Part shown: piece by piece, positions 1 through 11,314 of the stretch
Numbering within the stretch: position 1 is the stretch's first letter
How the letters are laid out: the number at the start of each line of letters is the position of its first letter
NCBI GenBank assembly: GCA_018105865.1
Contig: CM030868.1
Span: 7,172,311-7,236,310, forward strand
From: Metaphire vulgaris
Taxonomy: Eukaryota; Annelida; Clitellata; Crassiclitellata; Megascolecidae
DNA length: 64,000 nucleotides
Direction: 5' to 3'
Made by a program: the position numbers and the translations under genes
The notes under the pieces: generated by a model
Databases searched by the model: none
Told to the model about the DNA's origin: nothing
Seen by the model: the letters and a program-made list of their open reading frames with translations, nothing else

Positions 1-160
1 AATGAATTTGCAATGCGAACATGCTGAGGCAATGAGTTCCAGAGTTTTGGGGCAGCCACTGAGAAAGCACGAGAACCAAGAACTGTCCGAGTATGGGGGA
101 TGGAGAGAACTACTTACGTTCGGCATGAGCATCTGGTTATATCGCTTTTATTTGCACGTT
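1..160 (-). mobile_element. LINE 3'-end relic (RT C-terminal region)
   Basis: Read on the minus strand this edge fragment encodes RAFSVAAPKLWNSLPQHV, the stereotyped C-terminal motif of CR1/L2/Rex-type reverse transcriptase polyproteins. The same family recurs at 58217-58485. It is truncated by the window edge and by decay. Confidence 0.65.
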
Positions 161-722
161 ACAGCGTCAACTCAGCGAGATGACAATAGTGACCTAATCA
201 CTATTGCATCGTAATATGACTACAAAAACTGCATCTCTTCCGACGCCATCTGTCGAATGAAAGATAACTAAAAGACCAAACCCCTAATGCTACGAACAAC
301 GAATAAGTTCTAAAATCTCGAAACTTCTACAGTGCACAGTGCAGCACACAGTAGCTGCTATTCTTATGTTAATCTTTCTTGACAGTTTAGGCAGGGTGGT
401 TTGTCGGCCGGGCAAAGCCTGTATCATGAGGCTGGTTGGTTCTAACAAGAAGACCAGTGTTGTTATGACAGTATATGAGTTTGGGTAAAGCGGCCAAAGC
501 CTGCAAGGCTGCAAGAAGACCTAGGTATTTGAGACCTGAGAGAAGCACAAGTAAGGGAAGGTAAAAAAAGGAGTTACCAGTTAAATAAGCCTAAAAAGGC
601 TATAGCCTCAAAAGCCTTACTTTTGAAGTGAAACCAATTTGAATATTTAAACTTCAATTATGTCCATGTCACTTTCACCCCAATTTTAGATTTGTCGGGT
701 AATTATTGGGGGAATGCCACTT
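161..722. other. Intergenic, nothing recognised
   Basis: AT-rich sequence with no exon-like open frame, no RNA gene and no clear repeat that I can support. Confidence 0.5.
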
Positions 723-731
723 CGATGAGGG

Positions 732-1138
732 GGTTCTAGGACTATTGACCACAGGACGATTGACCATAGGACGATTGACCATAGGACGATTGACCACTGG
801 ACGATTGACCACAGCGGACTTTTGACCACTGGACGATTGAACTGCACTTTTGACCACTGGACGATTGACAAATGCGTGGTTTCAGGCAAAGCCGCTGTCT
901 AGGCATGCATGCATGCACGCATACAAAAAAAGGAAACCATATGCTCGGGAATGATGAAAAGGACAATAGTGAGTCGATATATATATAAGTCCTATATATA
1001 AAAATAAATTTATATATATACTTAAATACTATATATGCATAAATATACATATATTGATAATATATATACATATATATATTCATTTATCACATATATATAC
1101 ATATATATACATATATATACATATATTACAAATGCTAT

Positions 1139-1181
<43 letters not shown>

Positions 1182-2093
1182 TATTATATAATTCTCGATG
1201 TCCGGTCTGTCTGTCGGTCACGATACACGGCAGATTTTGGAGGACGTTGTTGCCATTAACAAAAACTTTAATTAATCATAGCGTTTGACGCTGCGTATTC
1301 ATTGCAGCGCAACGAATCGTATACCTTGCCTGCCGGTACGGCCGACTGGCTCTAACCGTGTGGCTCTGTGATTGGGGACGCAGTCCCCGTGTCTAAGAAA
1401 GATCAAGGAAGGGCGCAAACAATCAAGCATCAACCGACGTTTGGTGGGGCGCATTGTCAACCGGAGACGACTAAACCCGAGGAAGCCGTTGTGAAGAATT
1501 AAACAGATACCCAGTAAATGTATCGAAATCACATGTGGGGCGATGAGAAATTTTACTGGTAACGAAACGTGGGAGACATGGTGGTTTTATCCTAACTGAA
1601 AGTACTAATATTTGAAAAAAACCAACCCTCCGTGAGAGGCAAAGCCGTTAAAACCGAAAGCCCAAAATGAGCCGTATGCCCAAAAGGCGGCCAAGTAACT
1701 ACTGGGGTGCATCTCTTATGGGAGACCAAATACAAATGGAATCGAAGGGTAACGCAGCCCCTGTGGTGGACTTTGACCACCGTGACACATAGCAACACTT
1801 TGAATGATAATCTACGCATTCATTTTACAGTTTCAGATTAAAAACTGTTATATGTGATAATACGAACTTTTTGCAAAAAAAATCAGGGAAGGAGATAGGC
1901 CAGTTCAATCATTTTTGATGCCTAAAAGCTATATATATATAGATATAAACAATAGCATTTGAATTTCCTTTTTAAATGCGTGCATGCATGCATGCAGCAG
2001 ACAGCATACTAAGCTGATACTCACGGCTGTGGTCAATTTGTCCAGTGGTCAATCGTCCTTGGGGAATCGTCCTGTGGTCAATAGTCCGCGTAC
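732..2093. mobile_element. Foldback-like DNA element with subrepeat-bearing inverted ends
   Basis: The left end holds about seven copies of a 15-bp unit (GACGATTGACCACAG and variants). The right end holds the same motif inverted. The inverted ends also share a GCATGCATGCATGCACGCAT block, at about 903-923 and 1977-1996. A 9-bp direct repeat CGATGAGGG lies immediately outside each end (723-731 and 2094-2102). Subrepeat-filled inverted ends with a 9-bp duplication are typical of Foldback/MULE-type elements. The interior carries (TA)n tracts and a body that recurs at 41745-42860. No transposase frame is visible, so it is non-autonomous. Confidence 0.6.
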
Positions 2094-2102
2094 CGATGAG
2101 GG

Positions 2103-3060
2103 TGTGCATTTGTGATTGTACGTCACTTGTACGACGCCACTGAAGAAATGTGATTGTTCTCAACAAGTTGAATACAGCGTAGATCTCACATCTCCTCGTG
2201 AAATGGAGCACTGATCGAAACTTGGAAAGGTCTTCCGAGGATTGTACGATGGACCCGCTATAAAATTCAATTTAAATAATCATTGAATTATGAATCTTCT
2301 AGAATTCAGTGGCACTCTGCTTAGGCCTAAGTCTGATTTATTGCTGCGATGGTTAGTATGCATTTAAAGAATTAGAGCCTATCCATAAAATCTGCATTCA
2401 AAAATGTACGCAGTTTTTGTAATCTGTAGGCCTATAACCTTAACATTCATGAATGTAAAAGAAGTAACGGTGCCTTAACATTTAAAACACCTACAGAAAA
2501 GGAATTGTATTATTGTTTTAATTAGGCCTAATAACGGATGTCTTAAATTTTATATTTAACAGAAATCACATTTTCTGCGAATTCTGTATTTTGGGAATAA
2601 TTAGATTCGTAACTCTGTGGAACTTTATTGAGTTAGATTCATTGACGAATTGTATGCAATCGATTAATTATATATTATCTATTATTTAAGTTTATTTTAT
2701 ATAATTAATTGATTAAAGTTTATTAAAACTTTTTAAACGACTTAAAGCTTATCTCTTTGTCAATATGTAGCAATGGCAGCAGGAGCGCTTCTGAGTGATT
2801 CTTTAAATGCTGCGCTATAAAAATATTTTGTTACATTACATTAGTAACATTACATTACATTAAATCGTCTTTCGGATTTCTAAAACACGAGCGTCAGCAC
2901 TTAAACGATAATAAAGGAACGGATATTTCAGAAATAGAAATGCTGAAGATATTAATTTTTTGCAATAAAGACGAATTTGTAAAGAAAACATTAAAATTCA
3001 GATAATTAATTGTATCAGAGAGTGAAATCTAAAATATTTTATAAGTTTTATAAGCTGAAG
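2103..3060. other. 5' flank of GPN2
   Basis: AT-rich DNA directly upstream of the GPN2 start codon. It should contain the promoter and 5' UTR, but I see no TATA box or CpG-rich block that I would call. Short TTACATTACATTAG-type direct repeats occur around 2830-2862. Confidence 0.4.
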
Positions 3061-5442
3061 ATGTTTGGCCAAATAGTCATTGGTCCCCCAGGATCTGGCA
3101 AAAGCACCTACTGCAAAGCAATGGCTGAGTTCATGAAGAGTATGTGTTCTCGCATTTTATTTTATAACTAGTTGTTCAATGACATTCTTGAAATTATGAA
3201 TCCGACTTCTAATTAATAGGAGATTGTGATTCTCAGTATAAGCTGTTTCCCCACACAGGACGGATCTTACTGAACATATCTTAACCAAATTATCATCATA
3301 ATCATCACCATCATCATCATCATTTAAGCCAATGTTAGTTTTGTTCATTCTCTATTAGCGAGTATAGCATTTAAAGCACTAACTGACACTTGGCTTAAGT
3401 GTAAATGCCCTGTAGATGTGATTGAAAGCATAAGAATTATATGATTGTTGTAACGTTTGGTGATTGTGAGCGTCAATTTAATCTATTTACGAAATAAACT
3501 TCAAGGTGTTTATATAGTATTATTTCAAATCTATAATGCTTGATGTATCTTTGTTTTTAATTAACAGCTCTTGGCCGTAAAGCTGCCATCATCAATCTTG
3601 ATCCTGCTAATGATGCTCTTCCTTATGCATGTAATGCAGATATATCTGAACTAATAACCATTGATGATGCAATGGATTCTGTTGGTTTTGGACCAAACGG
3701 CGGTCTCGTCTTCTGCATTGAGTATCTTGAGAAGAACCTCAACTGGTTGCAAGAGCGTCTGGCCAAACTCGAAGGCCATTATCTTCTTTTTGACTGCCCA
3801 GGTCAGGTCGAACTGTACACACATCACGATTCGATGCGGAATATATTTTCAAGGCTGACAGCCGATTGGAAGCATCGCCTTGCAGTTGTCCACTTAGTCG
3901 ACTCACATTATTGCAGTGATCCTGGAAAGTTTATATCGGTCCTGTTAACATCGCTGGCAACGATGATCCATATCGAATTACCATTTGTCAATGTTCTCTC
4001 GAAGGCTGATCTCATTGAAAAGTTTGGTCGCATACCTTTCAATCTGGATTTCTTTACGGAAGTTCAGGATCTTTCGTTTCTGCTGGAACACTTCAGTGTT
4101 TGTTTATGGTGTTTTCCATTTAACATTACTAATTTTATGAGTGGTTGATGATTTTAGGATTTTAGCTGTTTGGAGCTGATGCATTTCTGTGTTAACTGAG
4201 CAAATTAGATATGCATTTCTTCTGAATATGTTGTAAATAGTAGGGTATCAAAATTAAAATTGTGATTTCTTTAATTTTTAAAATTTCTGACAGAATGTAA
4301 AGTGAGTATTTGATAATATTCTGTAATTAATTAAGATACCATGAAAAGCTATTTATTTTAATCGTTTTTTGTTATATTAATAGGAGGATCCATTCTTTCA
4401 AAAATATCGAAAACTTAATGAAGCATTGATAAGTGTGATTGAAGATTATAGTCTTGTGTCGTTTGAAGTTTTGCATGTAGAGGTGAAATTTCTTCATTAT
4501 AAACCTTATGCAAATACTCTACAGTTTGACTTAAAATTGAGTTGTAGTTTGATGAAATTTCATTTAGTACTATCTTATTTATAGATCTTAGTTACAGGAA
4601 GATCTTTAAAGTGTTCTTATATTTGGTTTTGCAGTTAAAGTGGTTTGTCATAATTGAGTATCTAAGCAGATTGAATCTGTATATTTTGAATTTTAACAAT
4701 CCATTTGATATTGCCATTCGCTATTTATCTTAATTCAATTTGGCTTTCATCCAGTATGGCTAAGAGAGGTAAAATGTGACATTGCTCAAATGGTTCCTAT
4801 CAGAACACCATAGTTAACCCCCCTTAACTGGGTATTTAACTGTAACTCAATGTAAAATGGACAGATATATCCGGGGTCCCCAGTTAAGGGGTTAAGCAAC
4901 GTAGAGCATAGTTTATACTTGGTTGGGTGACAGTTTTTACAATTTGGAATGTTTGGCTGATTGCTTTGTTTTGCTCATCAGAAGTTGGGCTGTATGTATT
5001 TTTAACTCCTTTACCATGCATTTAACTGTAACTCAATGTAAAATGGACAGATATATTCGGAGTTCCCAGTAAAGGGGTTAAAGATGATAAGATTTTCCTC
5101 TTTCATTGAGTTCATATTCTCAAAGGTTGTTTCTCCTTTGGATGTTTGTAAGTTGGTACTGTACATGTGCTGTGTCATGCAAACATCAAGTACTTTGAAA
5201 TTTAATGTGCATATAATCTGTAATGTTGTCTGTGTGAATAGGACAAGGAGAGTATGCTTCGCCTTATGAAGTCTGTAGACCGCTCGAATGGTTATAATTT
5301 CCAAAGCAAAGAGGAAAGCAACTTTCAGTTACTTATGTCAATGGCTGCTGGAGGAGATTTTGAATATGACAAAATCGTAAAGATTCAGGAAAATTTCATT
5401 GGCAAAAAGGAACCAGATTACCAGGCCGAAATGGACTCATAG
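3061..5442 (+). CDS. GPN2: GPN-loop GTPase 2
   Basis: Four exons: 3061-3139, 3568-4097, 4384 (or 4387)-4482 and 5242-5442, all with GT..AG introns and matching phases, giving about 302 residues (vertebrate GPN2 is about 310). The P-loop GPPGSGKST is at residues 8-16, the family-defining Gly-Pro-Asn loop (GFGPNGG) at 66-72, the G3 motif DCPGQ at 102-106 and the G4-type LSKADL at 170-175. GPN2 is a conserved eukaryotic GTPase linked to assembly and nuclear import of RNA polymerase II. The C-terminal exons encode the [12 protein letters not shown] and [10 protein letters not shown] blocks expected of the family. Intron 2 ends in a tandem acceptor TAGGAG, so one Glu may be optional. Intron 3 holds two copies of an 80-bp TTAA element. 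The start is the first Met, directly before the P-loop strand. Complete and apparently functional. Confidence 0.95.
4814..4895 (+). mobile_element. 82-bp TTAA-ended MITE, copy 1
   Basis: Bounded by TTAA on both sides with inverted ends of the form TTAACCCC..TTAACTGGG. The core reads TAACTCAATGTAAAATGG. Similar elements lie at 5002-5081, 11956-12034 and 22453-22534. TTAA termini suggest piggyBac-type mobilisation, which is inference. It lies in GPN2 intron 3. Confidence 0.7.
5002..5081 (+). mobile_element. 80-bp TTAA-ended MITE, copy 2
   Basis: Same family and same orientation as the copy about 106 bp upstream. Its left end has diverged (TTAACTCCTTTACC) while its right end matches the family (GTAAAGGGGTTAA). 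Also in GPN2 intron 3. Confidence 0.7.
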
Positions 5443-5631
5443 CATCATCTATAAATTATTTTATCAAAGGACCACAGTTCAAGGCATCTCTGTTTTGGTC
5501 AATAGGGTCTACATTGCTTTGAACTCTTGAACCAGTTTATATGGACTTCAGTGATTTAACAAGGATATAAAATAACATTTTGAATTTTACAAAGCTATTC
5601 AATTTTTTGTATTCTTCATTAGATAAGAATA

Positions 5632-5633
<2 letters not shown>

Positions 5634-5694
<61 letters not shown>

Positions 5695-5724
5695 CAGCAG
5701 CAGTAGCAGCTGTAGTAGTAGTAG
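5634..5724. repeat. (GTA)n microsatellite
   Basis: About 90 bp of GTA/GCA trinucleotide repeat, imperfect at its 3' end, just downstream of GPN2. The remaining DNA up to 6092 shows nothing recognisable. Confidence 0.9.
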
Positions 5725-6092
5725 GACCAAGGACTTGACTTAAAAATTGAGCAAAGCCTTAAAAAGATGTCTTGTTATACTAGTTAAACTGTAATTTAAT
5801 GCAAAGAATGAAATGTTGATCTTTTACGTAGTCATTCAGCATAGTCAGCCATTCATTAGTCTAGCTTCTTGGCATTGCATTTTAGAAACACCAATGTTTC
5901 CAACAAAGAGTCGGTAACTGTAATTCTAGCCCTATATTGGCATATAATGATACTGCTCTGAGAAAATGTGTGTTCCACTCGAGCTGATGTTGCAAGTATG
6001 CAGAGTATTCTTTAAAAAGAGCAGTTCTAAGTGTAAGAATTGTTTTTATGAGGCAGCCGACTGCCTCTTCTTCTCTGTAGAACCTTTAAGAA

Positions 6093-6422
6093 CAGCGGTT
6101 CTCAAACTTTTTAGGTTTTTCTTGTGTGGTAGTACTTTAGAAATTTTTGCAATGGCTCGTCTATAAAATTTGAATTTTAAATTAACTGTAGCCTAATTAA
6201 CACATATGCTACTTGTATTGTCAATCAATTATTTGATCAGAAAATTGCAAATCTTAATCATCAAATTTAAATTCAAATGGAATCAGCACTCTTAGAGCCA
6301 TAAAAGTGTTTTGTGTTCTGAGGCGTTGGCGAGATATCTTGAAAAATGTAATTCCTTTACGGCCTCCTGAAACCGCTTGGCGGTTCCCTATGGAATTGTG
6401 GACCCCAGTTTGAGAACCACTG
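6093..6422. mobile_element. hAT-type MITE
   Basis: Inverted ends CAGCGGTTCTCAAACTTTTT and CAGTGGTTCTCAAACTGGGG (read inward) enclose 330 bp. The CAGNGGTTCTCAAAC terminus is characteristic of hAT-derived elements. The flanking 8 bp no longer match, so it is old. Confidence 0.7.
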
Positions 6423-6895
6423 TATCTAGAACATCATGCGATCCTTTTTGCTAGGCAATCAGGTTAACTGTCAGCCGGGCTAAAAATAACCTAGCTATCT
6501 AGTTTATGCAAACATGGCATAGACACTTTAACCTAGATTTAATATGACCACTTATGTGTATATGTTCTAATCGGCTGAAATGTACAGCAGTGTTTTATGG
6601 TCCAAGCCATTTACTGATTTGAAGAATAAGCCAAGGACTCACCCCTCAAGGCCAGGTCAAGGACCAAGGATCAATGACTTGTTATTTGTCTTTAAGAGTC
6701 CTTAAGGCAGGATCAAGACCAAGGACTAACATCATTGGGAGCATCAGACGACCTATAGTTGAGTGCTAGTTATCTTGAAAAGTAAGTAAGGATCTGAGAT
6801 AGATTGGTTGATTTAGGCCATGAGAAGCACCTTATAGACAATGAGACTTATGTTGAAAATTGAAATCGATCATTTGGTAGGCAGCCAATGAAATG

Positions 6896-7430
6896 CAGTG
6901 ATGGGCAACTACAGTAGTTAACTAATTAGTTACTAACTAAAGTTCAACTATTTTTTAGTTATCTTCATAGTTTAATTAAATATAAATAGTTTAGTTAAAA
7001 TGTTAGTTTAACTGAAAAATTTTAGTTAATAACTAAATAGTTTAACTAAAACTTTTAGTTGGTGTCCCGAATTCTCAATAACAGTCTCTTTTCAATCTAA
7101 TCTTTTCTGGGTCATTTTTCCAAACAAACTTGACAAACTTGTGTTCCTGCAGTCTAGACTAAGACTTAAATATTAAATAGACAATAATTAATGATTTAAA
7201 TGGTTCATTGACTGATATGTTCATGTTGCGAGCATTGTCTATGTTTTCATGAACACATACCTGATACCTAGGAAATAGTTGTAAAGTTAGTTGCAAAAAG
7301 TTTAACTATATTTTTTTAGTTTAGTTAACTATTTTAGAAAGAGTTTTGCAACTAAAAGTTTAACTACTTCGTTCTAGTTTAAAATTAGTTATAGTTTAAC
7401 TAATGTTTTTTAGTTAGTTGCCCATCACTG
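6896..7430. mobile_element. hAT-type MITE with perfect 8-bp duplication
   Basis: Inverted ends CAGTGATGGGCAACTA are flanked by perfect ATGAAATG duplications (6888-6895 and 7431-7438). The interior is a degenerate AGTTTAACTAA repeat. No coding capacity. Confidence 0.85.
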
Positions 7431-7599
7431 ATGAAATGATTTTAGAATTGGTGTGATGTGCTCATATTTGGCAGCTCCAGTGAAGACTCTGGCTAATGAA
7501 TTTTGAATCCTTTGAATCCTTTGCAGACAAATTAGGTTTGATTTGAATTTCCAGTTTGCAGTGGGTTACAGTAGTCAAGATGACTTGATATCAAAGCAT

Positions 7600-7679
7600 T
7601 AATATAATATAATATAATATAATATAATATAATATAATATAATATAATATAATATAATATATAATATAATATAATATAA
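7600..7679. repeat. (AATAT)n microsatellite
   Basis: Near-perfect pentanucleotide AATAT array of about 80 bp. Confidence 0.9.
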
Positions 7680-7739
7680 CAAGGTTTAAAGTGGTTCAGT
7701 AGGGACTGCCCTGTGTGAGAACCACTGAGAACCACATTA

Positions 7740-8258
7740 GCTAGAGGAATGAGTGGTGAGGAGAGGATGGTGTCTGATCCTCATAATGATGTATTGTAAA
7801 AACTGAATGAAAATATTGCATTTAAACTGTCTCAAATACTGTTGTTATCTTGTTACTGTATTTACTGGACGAATTTCCTTGCTATAGGCTAATTCCAGTG
7901 CGTACAATACGTCAATACCTAAACGTGAAGTCAGAATATAGGCGAAGCTTCAGAGTCAATGTCCTGTTTTAATGCATATTTTAGAAGTATTTTTTATTTC
8001 GCAGAAGATGTTAAACCGATGCGCCATCGGCTTATACTACGGAAGCTTATAGGGGTTATACACGCAATTATTTTGTTGTGCTCAATCATCCCGCTCTGTA
8101 TTACCTAATGTGTACACTGTACAAGTATCTCTAATGGACAACCCCGACGCGCACAAGGCAAAGAACGGTCTCAAGTCTCAACTATTTGAAAAATATGCGA
8201 ATATACTGCATCATTCAAGATCAGCGCTAAAGCATGTTAAAGACGTCGGTACAACTGA
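7740..8258. other. Unassigned stretch
   Basis: Mixed-composition DNA without a convincing exon. A short plus-strand open frame starting at 8110 continues to the hAT insertion at 8267. It is not flanked by splice signals and resembles no family I know. Confidence 0.3.
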
Positions 8259-8266
8259 CAAGAACG

Positions 8267-8671
8267 CAGTGTTGCCAGATTGGCTAGTTTTCCGCCAAAT
8301 TTGGCTAACGGCCAATTTTTCGTGTGGAACTTTGGCGGTATCCTAACATTTGGAATATTTTTAAGTTGCATGTTCGCTCAGGCCCGACGAAGTAGATGGT
8401 CTGCCCCTGTTTCTGCACCTACTGTACCTTTAGAAAGTGTGCAGATGAATCTTTGTTTTTGCTTGTCATTTTTTAGGGTGAAATACGTCGACGACTTTTT
8501 GGCTATATTTTCTATATTTTTGGCTATTTTCTGTTAAAGTTTCTTAGCAAAAAAATTCTCCCTTCGCATGATAAACAAAAAACCCAACCGCTTTTTGGCG
8601 GGTTAACTTGGCATTTTGGCTAGTTTCCACGACGTTTCGGCGGGAAAAATTTTTGGGCCCTGGCAACACTG
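8267..8671. mobile_element. hAT-type MITE with perfect 8-bp duplication
   Basis: Inverted ends CAGTGTTGCCAGA and CAGTGTTGCCAGG (read inward) enclose 405 bp with internal TTTGGCTA-type motifs. CAAGAACG is duplicated exactly at 8259-8266 and 8672-8679, indicating a fairly recent insertion. Confidence 0.85.
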
Positions 8672-8679
8672 CAAGAACG

Positions 8680-9089
8680 CCTTATACGGAAAGCCTAGAA
8701 CGGGATACCCACGATGACAGCCGGAAGGTCACCAACTGGATTCTTTCCATGATTATGATATACCTGCCATAATTTTGTCGCATTTACGATAACCCGGGAT
8801 TAGATGAGGGGTTCCCGTGGTTTCATCGCCGCTGGCAATTACGGGTCAGCTTCTTGTCCAGGGTCGCCGCGCAGTTGCTAGGGTCAGATTCGATACCGCG
8901 ACCCTCAGATTGCACGACAAGAACCCCACCACTACTCCACCACACCCCTAATAAAATTTTCAAACACTAAAACAATATGGATCAAGCTGTTGCGTGAATA
9001 GTTTGACCCTACGGGCTTCCGTAGCATAATATTCCGTGGAGTGGATCGATCGGCAAGTCCGAAGTTCTCTCTGACGACGTGGTGTTTAA
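8680..9089 (+). promoter_or_regulatory. Possible promoter region of the D-serine dehydratase-like gene
   Basis: This stretch has many CpGs and is less AT-rich than its surroundings. It ends at AAATGGCGGAG followed by a clean donor at 9147. The position fits a promoter or 5' UTR for the gene at 11315. Inference only. Confidence 0.3.
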
Positions 9090-9146
9090 ATGGCGGAGTT
9101 CTGCTGTCCTCCGACCCATTGGACAGAGGAGACCGGGCTGGCGACA
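9090..9146 (+). other. Possible leader exon / upstream ORF
   Basis: An ATG in good context (AAATGGCGG) starts 19 open codons ending at a strong donor (ACA|GTAAGT). Splicing to the acceptor at 11248/11249 continues the frame for 14 codons to TAA at 11291-11293, just before the main ATG at 11315. This would make a 33-codon upstream ORF. No transcript evidence. Confidence 0.3.
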
Positions 9147-9304
9147 GTAAGTCATGTGCTGTATCGTACTAGTGTAGTGTAATTTGATGTAATTCTGTAA
9201 TCTAATGCTACACTACTGAAGAAATCATATTTTCGACGTGTTTGGTCTGTGTGAATTTCAGTTCTAAGGCCCGGACGTGCTAAATTGCTGATGGGAGATG
9301 GTCA

Positions 9305-9500
9305 CACGATAAAGTAAAGTAAAGTAAAATCTCGTGGATTTCTATAGCGCCTTGGAAAACAGCACAACAGTTGCTGCTTATTCTTAGGCGCTCAGCCTCT
9401 CTTAAAATAGCTATAGGGAAGGTATGTTATCAGCCAGGCAATAGTCAACATCCAAAGGGCAGTGAGGCTAGTATAGGTTGTTACAGCTATGGAGGATATG
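9305..9500. repeat. Interspersed repeat, copy 1
   Basis: Starts with (AAAGT)n, then a CTCGTGGATTTCTATAGCGC block. It is highly similar over about 190 bp to 9709-9925. It could be a LINE or SINE tail. The 200 bp between the copies looks like leftover repeat sequence. Confidence 0.7.
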
Positions 9501-9708
9501 ATTTTAGAAAAAGGAATGATTTAAGTTTAGACCTGAAGACTTACAAAAGGAACTCATGTAGTTCCCAGGCCCGTAGGAACTGAGGGTGCAGGGGGTGCAG
9601 CTACATCCCTGGAAAAACTTAGGAAGTGCATTGAAGGAAGGCAAAAGCTATGGATGCAGTTCACCCCATGCGTCGGATTCATAAGAAGGAACAGATAACA
9701 ACATATCA

Positions 9709-9925
9709 ATGTAAGTAAAGTAAGTAAAGTAAAGTAAAATCTCGTGGATTTCCACGAGATTTCTATAGCGCCTTGGAAAGCAGCACAACAGTAGCTGCTT
9801 ATTCTTAGGCGCTCAGCCTCTCTTAAAATAGCTATGAGGAAGGTATATTATCAGCCAGGCAATACGGTAGTCAACATCCAAAGAGCAGTGAGGCTAGGTT
9901 GTTACAGCTATGTACCAAATGGCCA
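9709..9925. repeat. Interspersed repeat, copy 2
   Basis: Direct-orientation copy of 9305-9500 sharing the TATAGCGCCTTGGAAA and GCTGCTTATTCTTAGGCGC blocks. It has an extra short palindrome (TCTCGTGG ATTT CCACGAGA) at its start. Confidence 0.7.
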
Positions 9926-10129
9926 ACGAAATGCACCCACTGCTGAAATTCGTTCCGACGGGCCTGGTAGTTCCTTTTGTATTGTGTGACCACCTGCTTT
10001 GATTTGCAAAAAACCAATCAGACATTTTTCTGGGGGGTATAAGGTGAGTGTCAACAGAATCAACATATGTCGTCATATTACAGCTTTTGACCACTCAATA
10101 ATGAATCACAATTAAAGTCTGTGAAGTAT

Positions 10130-10265
10130 GCACAGGAACTTGCGACATACTCAAAGCTTCTCTGTGTCTGGAATCATCTCCCAGACCCTGTTGGTGATCT
10201 CACTATTCTCCCCTTAGACTCCCTGATTGAGACTGGAAACATCATCTGTAAAAGCCTTGGGTGAG
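10130..10265 (+). mobile_element. LINE 3'-end relic
   Basis: Reads as a decayed version of the RT C-terminal motif: ...SVWNHLPDPVGDLTILPLDS in mixed frames. Degraded, with no intact frame. Confidence 0.4.
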
Positions 10266-10592
10266 GTCTTTTGTTCCAGAACCCTGGCTGTGCCAGTGTC
10301 GATTATATTATGACATTTGCTTACTTTTGGCGCATTTCTGAAGGACACATCTTCAGCAGTACTTGAGACATCTTTTGTGAGTGTTGGACAATTGCAGCAG
10401 AATTAATATGGTTTGTGAAGTTGAGTGATCTCTGAAGTTTACTGTGTTTGCTTCTATTTTATGTGAAAATAGCAATAAGTGGACTCAGAGAAAAATTGAA
10501 TTATGCCTATAGATATCAGCCGCAGACCATTAGGTGAATGACACCCGTTTTTACTTCAAGCGCTGAGAAGATATAATTGTCAGTATAGTATA

Positions 10593-10740
10593 GGGGCAGA
10601 AGATGGCAGAGTGAGTTACGTGCTGGAGCGTCAGGCTGACGGAGCGGGTTCAAGCCCCGTCAGTGCCCCTAGTGGCTTTCAACACAGGCAGTGATGCCTT
10701 CTAAGCCACTTTAAATCATGCTAGGTTAAGTAAGTAAGTA
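10593..10740 (+). mobile_element. tRNA-derived SINE
   Basis: The head has an A-box-like segment (TGGCAGAGTGAGTTACG) and a B-box (GGGTTCAAGCCCC) and ends in GTGCCCC, pairing with the initial GGGGC. The tail (AGTGGCTTTCAACACAGGC ... TAAGCCACTTTAAATCA) matches the 3' end of the LINE at 46200-49345. The element ends in (TAAG)n. Confidence 0.7.
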
Positions 10741-10974
10741 GTAGGTGTTACATAAGATTTCCTCGAGAGTGGATGCCATGGGTTAATGGATTGTTGAAGT
10801 CTTTCTGCAGTGCCAATTGGTACTCATAACTTGTTTGTACTTTTGTTTGATTTCTGCTGATATGAATGATTTTGTGTTATTGATTGACATGCCTAGTTTT
10901 TTTAATGACTAGACCTGTATTTTTGTTGACTTTTTCACTTATTTGGTTAGCAGTAGCATCATTTCACAATTTTC

Positions 10975-11165
10975 TTGGAGGGAGGATATAATTTTTGCCA
11001 AATTTTGAGCAAATTTTAGGCATTTTGGGGTAAATTTTTGAGCAATTTTTTAAATTTTTGAAATTTTGGACAGACAATTTTGTTGGCAAATTTTGGCAAA
11101 TTTGCAATTTTTAAATATTTTTTGGCAAACTTTTGGCAAATTTTGCGATATTTTGCACATTAATA
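10975..11165. repeat. Low-complexity TTTTGGCAAA-rich tract
   Basis: Degenerate TTTTGGCAAATTTT motifs repeated over about 190 bp, resembling the interior of the hAT-type element at 8267-8671. No ends visible. Confidence 0.5.
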
Positions 11166-11314
11166 CATTATAAATTATTTGTTTCAGCCCCCCAAATGAT
11201 GCCTCTGTTTGGTTATAGGCTTCATGAATGTTATTTTTTCAATTTTAGGGTCATGTCTTAAGAGTGCAGTTGGAATTGAAATTGGAAGTGTAAAAGCTAA
11301 TCAACGCATGAGCC

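Noticed and set aside
737..870. CRISPR-like array (15-bp repeats)
   Set aside because: The units are contiguous with no unique spacers, and the sequence is animal. They are subrepeats of a transposon end.
742..1083. Open frames of Ser/Gly/Gln repeats on the minus strand at 675-1083
   Set aside because: They are translations of the foldback subrepeats, not conserved coding sequence.
1035..1259. Protein-coding frames in TA-rich tracts (also 16434-16811, 41568-41759 and 41964-42161)
   Set aside because: Tyr/Ile strings arise from (TA)n microsatellites; there are no splice signals or family resemblance.
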